From DASZMJ01 sp035551935 (lineage in GTDB: Bacteria; Planctomycetota; Planctomycetia; Isosphaerales; Isosphaeraceae), in NCBI GenBank assembly GCA_035551935.1, contig DASZMJ010000602.1:1-13559 (forward strand): a DNA stretch of 13,559 nucleotides, read 5' to 3'. The stretch's first letter is position 1; each line of letters opens with the position of its first letter. Of this stretch, positions 12,517-13,559 are shown in pieces. The notes under the pieces were generated by a model. It worked only from the letters and a program-made list of their open reading frames with translations. It did no database searches and was not told the origin of the DNA. A program made the translations under genes and the position numbers.

Positions 12517-12947
12517 CGGTCGCCTCGCTTTCCCCGACGGCCCGTCGCGTCGGCCTCCGGCTCGTCGCCCAGGTCGGCCATCATCTTCCGCAGTTCCTCG
12601 CGCTCCTCGGCCGAGAGCCGGCCGGCGCGCACGAGGTTCGTCAGCAGCGGCGCCAGGCTGCCGGCGCAGAGCCGGTCGGCCGTCGCCTGGAGTCGCCGCA
12701 GGATCAAGGTGTCGCGGTCGATCGTCGCCGCGAACCGATGCGCCCAGCCGCTCCGGTCGCGGCGGACGAACCCCTTGGCCTCGAGCCGCTCCAGCAGCTT
12801 CTGCACGGTCGCGTAGTGCGCCACAGTGCCGGCCGGATAGAGCGCGTCGGTCAGTTGCCGGATCGTCGCCGAGCCCCGCTCCCAGAGCCCCTCCAGGACC
12901 GCCAGCTCGGCGTCGGCCACGTCGTCATCCTCGCGTCCCATCGCCAT
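12513..12947 (-). CDS. BlaI/MecI-family transcriptional repressor (operon 2)
   Basis: This 144-residue protein has a winged helix over about 10-80: DAELAVLEGLWERGSATI, then RQLTDALY and a recognition helix around HYATVQKLLERLEAKGFV. The wing (RDRSGWAHRFAAT) follows, and the helical dimerisation part (85-130) includes LSAEEREELRKMM. It should repress its own operon as a dimer and be switched off through the M56 partner, whose ATG overlaps its stop by ATGA. The start at 12947 follows GGGGAGGGG closely; a second ATG at 12941 is equally possible. The recognition helix differs from that of the first repressor (HYATVQKLLERL against RTTVLKTIQRL), and the putative operators differ too, so the two probably do not cross-regulate. 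A consensus-like promoter precedes it. Confidence 0.9.
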   Translation of the reverse strand: MAMGREDDDVADAELAVLEGLWERGSATIRQLTDALYPAGTVAHYATVQKLLERLEAKGFVRRDRSGWAHRFAATIDRDTLILRRLQATADRLCAGSLAPLLTNLVRAGRLSAEEREELRKMMADLGDEPEADATGRRGKRGDR

Positions 12948-12965
12948 CGCCCCTCCCCGCGTCTC

Positions 12966-13004
12966 AGACGCACTGTCTGGGAAGGATTCTAAGACGACCT
13001 GTCT
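12966..13004 (-). promoter_or_regulatory. Putative BlaI operators of operon 2 (AGAC-N5-GTCT, two copies)
   Basis: Two dyads of form AGAC-N5-GTCT lie at 12966-12978 and 12992-13004, with centres 26 bp apart and the same orientation (CCCAGACAG precedes on the minus strand in both). The first-transcribed copy (12992-13004) exactly occupies the promoter spacer; the other covers the expected start site. The position mirrors that in operon 1, which supports an operator role, while the bases differ from those at 4441-4490. Confidence 0.65.
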
Positions 13005-13014
13005 GGGATGTCAA
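12986..13014 (-). promoter_or_regulatory. Promoter of the second blaI-M56 operon
   Basis: On the minus strand TTGACA (13014-13009, full consensus) and TAGAAT (12991-12986, five of six) are separated by 17 bases. Transcription would start near 12979, about 32 bases before the repressor ATG at 12947. This is the best promoter match in the window. Confidence 0.8.
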
Positions 13015-13062
13015 CGGAGGATTTCGGAGTGGTCCCGATTTTCTTCGGAGGAGGGCCGGGGC

Positions 13063-13368
13063 TCAGGGGGAGAAGCGGAGGACGGACATCGGCTCGCCGC
13101 CGGGGGCGTCACTGCGGGCGGCTCGGGGCCAACCCTGGGCGCGGGCGGCGGCGGCGAGGCGGTCGAGCAGGGCGTCGAAGGTCTCTGCCTTGCGGTCGAT
13201 GAGCAGGGCGTCGATCGAGCCGGGCGCGTCGGGGTCGCCGACGACCGCCGCGGCCGGGCCGAAGGCGGCGGTCAGCTCGCGCGCCAGCCGCTCGGCGTCG
13301 AGGCCCGAGGCGCCGACGCCCTCGATCAGGTAGCTCATCCCGACCACTCGGACCGTCAGTCTGGGCAT
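13063..13368 (-). CDS. Hypothetical protein, about 101 residues
   Basis: From ATG 13368 the frame encodes MPRLTVRVVGMSYLIEGVGA, then an Ala/Leu/Arg-rich helical stretch (ERLARELTAAFGPAAAVV). SIDALLIDRK resembles a buried strand, and a further amphipathic helix (FDALLDRLAAAARAQGW) and a short tail ending in SVLRFSP follow. The alternation of strand, helix, strand, helix looks like a compact alpha/beta fold. There is no signal peptide or metal motif. I do not recognise the family. The ribosome site before 13368 is poor; Met11 (13338) is an alternative start with GGTCGGG just upstream. The longer frame to 13554 is rejected because it starts inside a GC hairpin. The gene ends about 49 bases before the blaI promoter and reads in the same direction, but the strong promoter between them suggests separate transcription. 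Confidence 0.55.
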   Translation of the reverse strand: MPRLTVRVVGMSYLIEGVGASGLDAERLARELTAAFGPAAAVVGDPDAPGSIDALLIDRKAETFDALLDRLAAAARAQGWPRAARSDAPGGEPMSVLRFSP

Positions 13369-13516
13369 GTTGGCGCCGGGGGGATTGGTGGCGTCGGGCG
13401 GCGACGCCCCGACGCGCCATCCTACCCGGCCGCCGGTCGGGCCGGCAACGCAGGGGGATACTCCGCGGGAGGTTTGCAAGGTCATCGGCCTCGAGACACC
13501 GGCCTCCCCGCCCCGG

Positions 13517-13538
13517 CCCTCCCCCACACGGGGGAGGG
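13517..13538. repeat. GC hairpin near window end
   Basis: A perfect nine-bp stem (CCCTCCCCC at 13517-13525 with GGGGGAGGG at 13530-13538) has loop ACAC. It is followed on the plus strand by GGAAAAA, so the minus-strand reading has T5 before it. Read in frame on the minus strand it gives PLPRVGEGRG, a string often seen in over-predicted proteins, which points to a common intergenic hairpin repeat. The direction it serves lies outside the window. Confidence 0.6.
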
Positions 13539-13559
13539 GGAAAAATGCAGACATCTTCG

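Noticed and set aside
10727..13333. 868-codon and 654-codon plus-strand frames opposite the second M56 gene
   Set aside because: Ser/Arg/Ala-rich or Asp/Arg/Gly-rich readings of the complement of the M56 and BlaI genes, whose catalytic and DNA-binding motifs are clear on the minus strand.
13369..13554. N-terminal extension of the last minus-strand gene
   Set aside because: The extra residues begin in a GC hairpin that reads PLPRVGEGRG, a typical over-prediction, and the remainder is low-complexity Gly/Pro/Arg.
1..13559. CRISPR array, tRNA or rRNA genes, prophage or transposase genes
   Set aside because: No evenly spaced direct repeats with unique spacers, no tRNA cloverleaf or rRNA sequence, and no integrase or transposase motif was seen in either strand.

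Overview
The window is high-GC DNA that looks like a chromosomal segment of a planctomycete, most likely of the Isosphaeraceae type. This is inferred from protein style and gene content, not from a marker gene. The clues are two BlaI-type repressor/M56 metallopeptidase pairs, Tat-exported PD40 beta-propellers, a duplicated-module ABC-2 permease, a PII protein that lacks the uridylylation tyrosine, and GTAG-headed inverted repeats between genes. No rRNA, tRNA, CRISPR array, transposase or phage gene is visible.

Layout from left to right. A minus-strand gene of unknown function (1-523) is cut by the window edge. A cysteine-rich lipoprotein (1001-1414) ends at a strong hairpin terminator. A PII signalling protein follows (1857-2204), then a 37-bp perfect inverted repeat. 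A HAD phosphatase-like gene (2334-3032) overlaps a receiver-like gene (3029-3412) by four bases. The minus-strand thiol peroxidase tpx (3494-4027) and a 56-residue membrane-type small protein (4238-4408) diverge from a region rich in palindromes.

The centre is a plus-strand cluster: BlaI-type repressor (4526-4948), sensor-less M56 metallopeptidase (4945-5937) and Tat-signal beta-propeller (5934-7013). These three are chained by exact ATGA overlaps. A second, paralogous propeller (7109-8230) follows after a repeat element. The first gene has a near-consensus promoter with a putative operator in its spacer and a second copy 32 bp downstream. I propose a membrane signalling module in which the propeller supplies the extracytoplasmic part that the M56 protein lacks.

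On the minus strand lie a two-module ABC-2 permease (10239 down to 8302) and a second BlaI/M56 pair (12947 down to 10537). This M56 protein has a long charged coiled-coil tail. Its promoter is built like the first one (TTGACA, 17 bp, TAGAAT, with an operator-like dyad in the spacer and another near the start site), but the operator sequence differs. The two repressors are therefore probably insulated from each other. A short gene of unknown function (13368 down to 13063) and a GC hairpin end the window.

Four gene junctions carry inverted-repeat elements. Each arm consists of CGTAG plus a small hairpin, the layout of paired REP (BIME) elements. Three sit directly on or 2 bases after a stop codon, and one supplies the stop codon itself.
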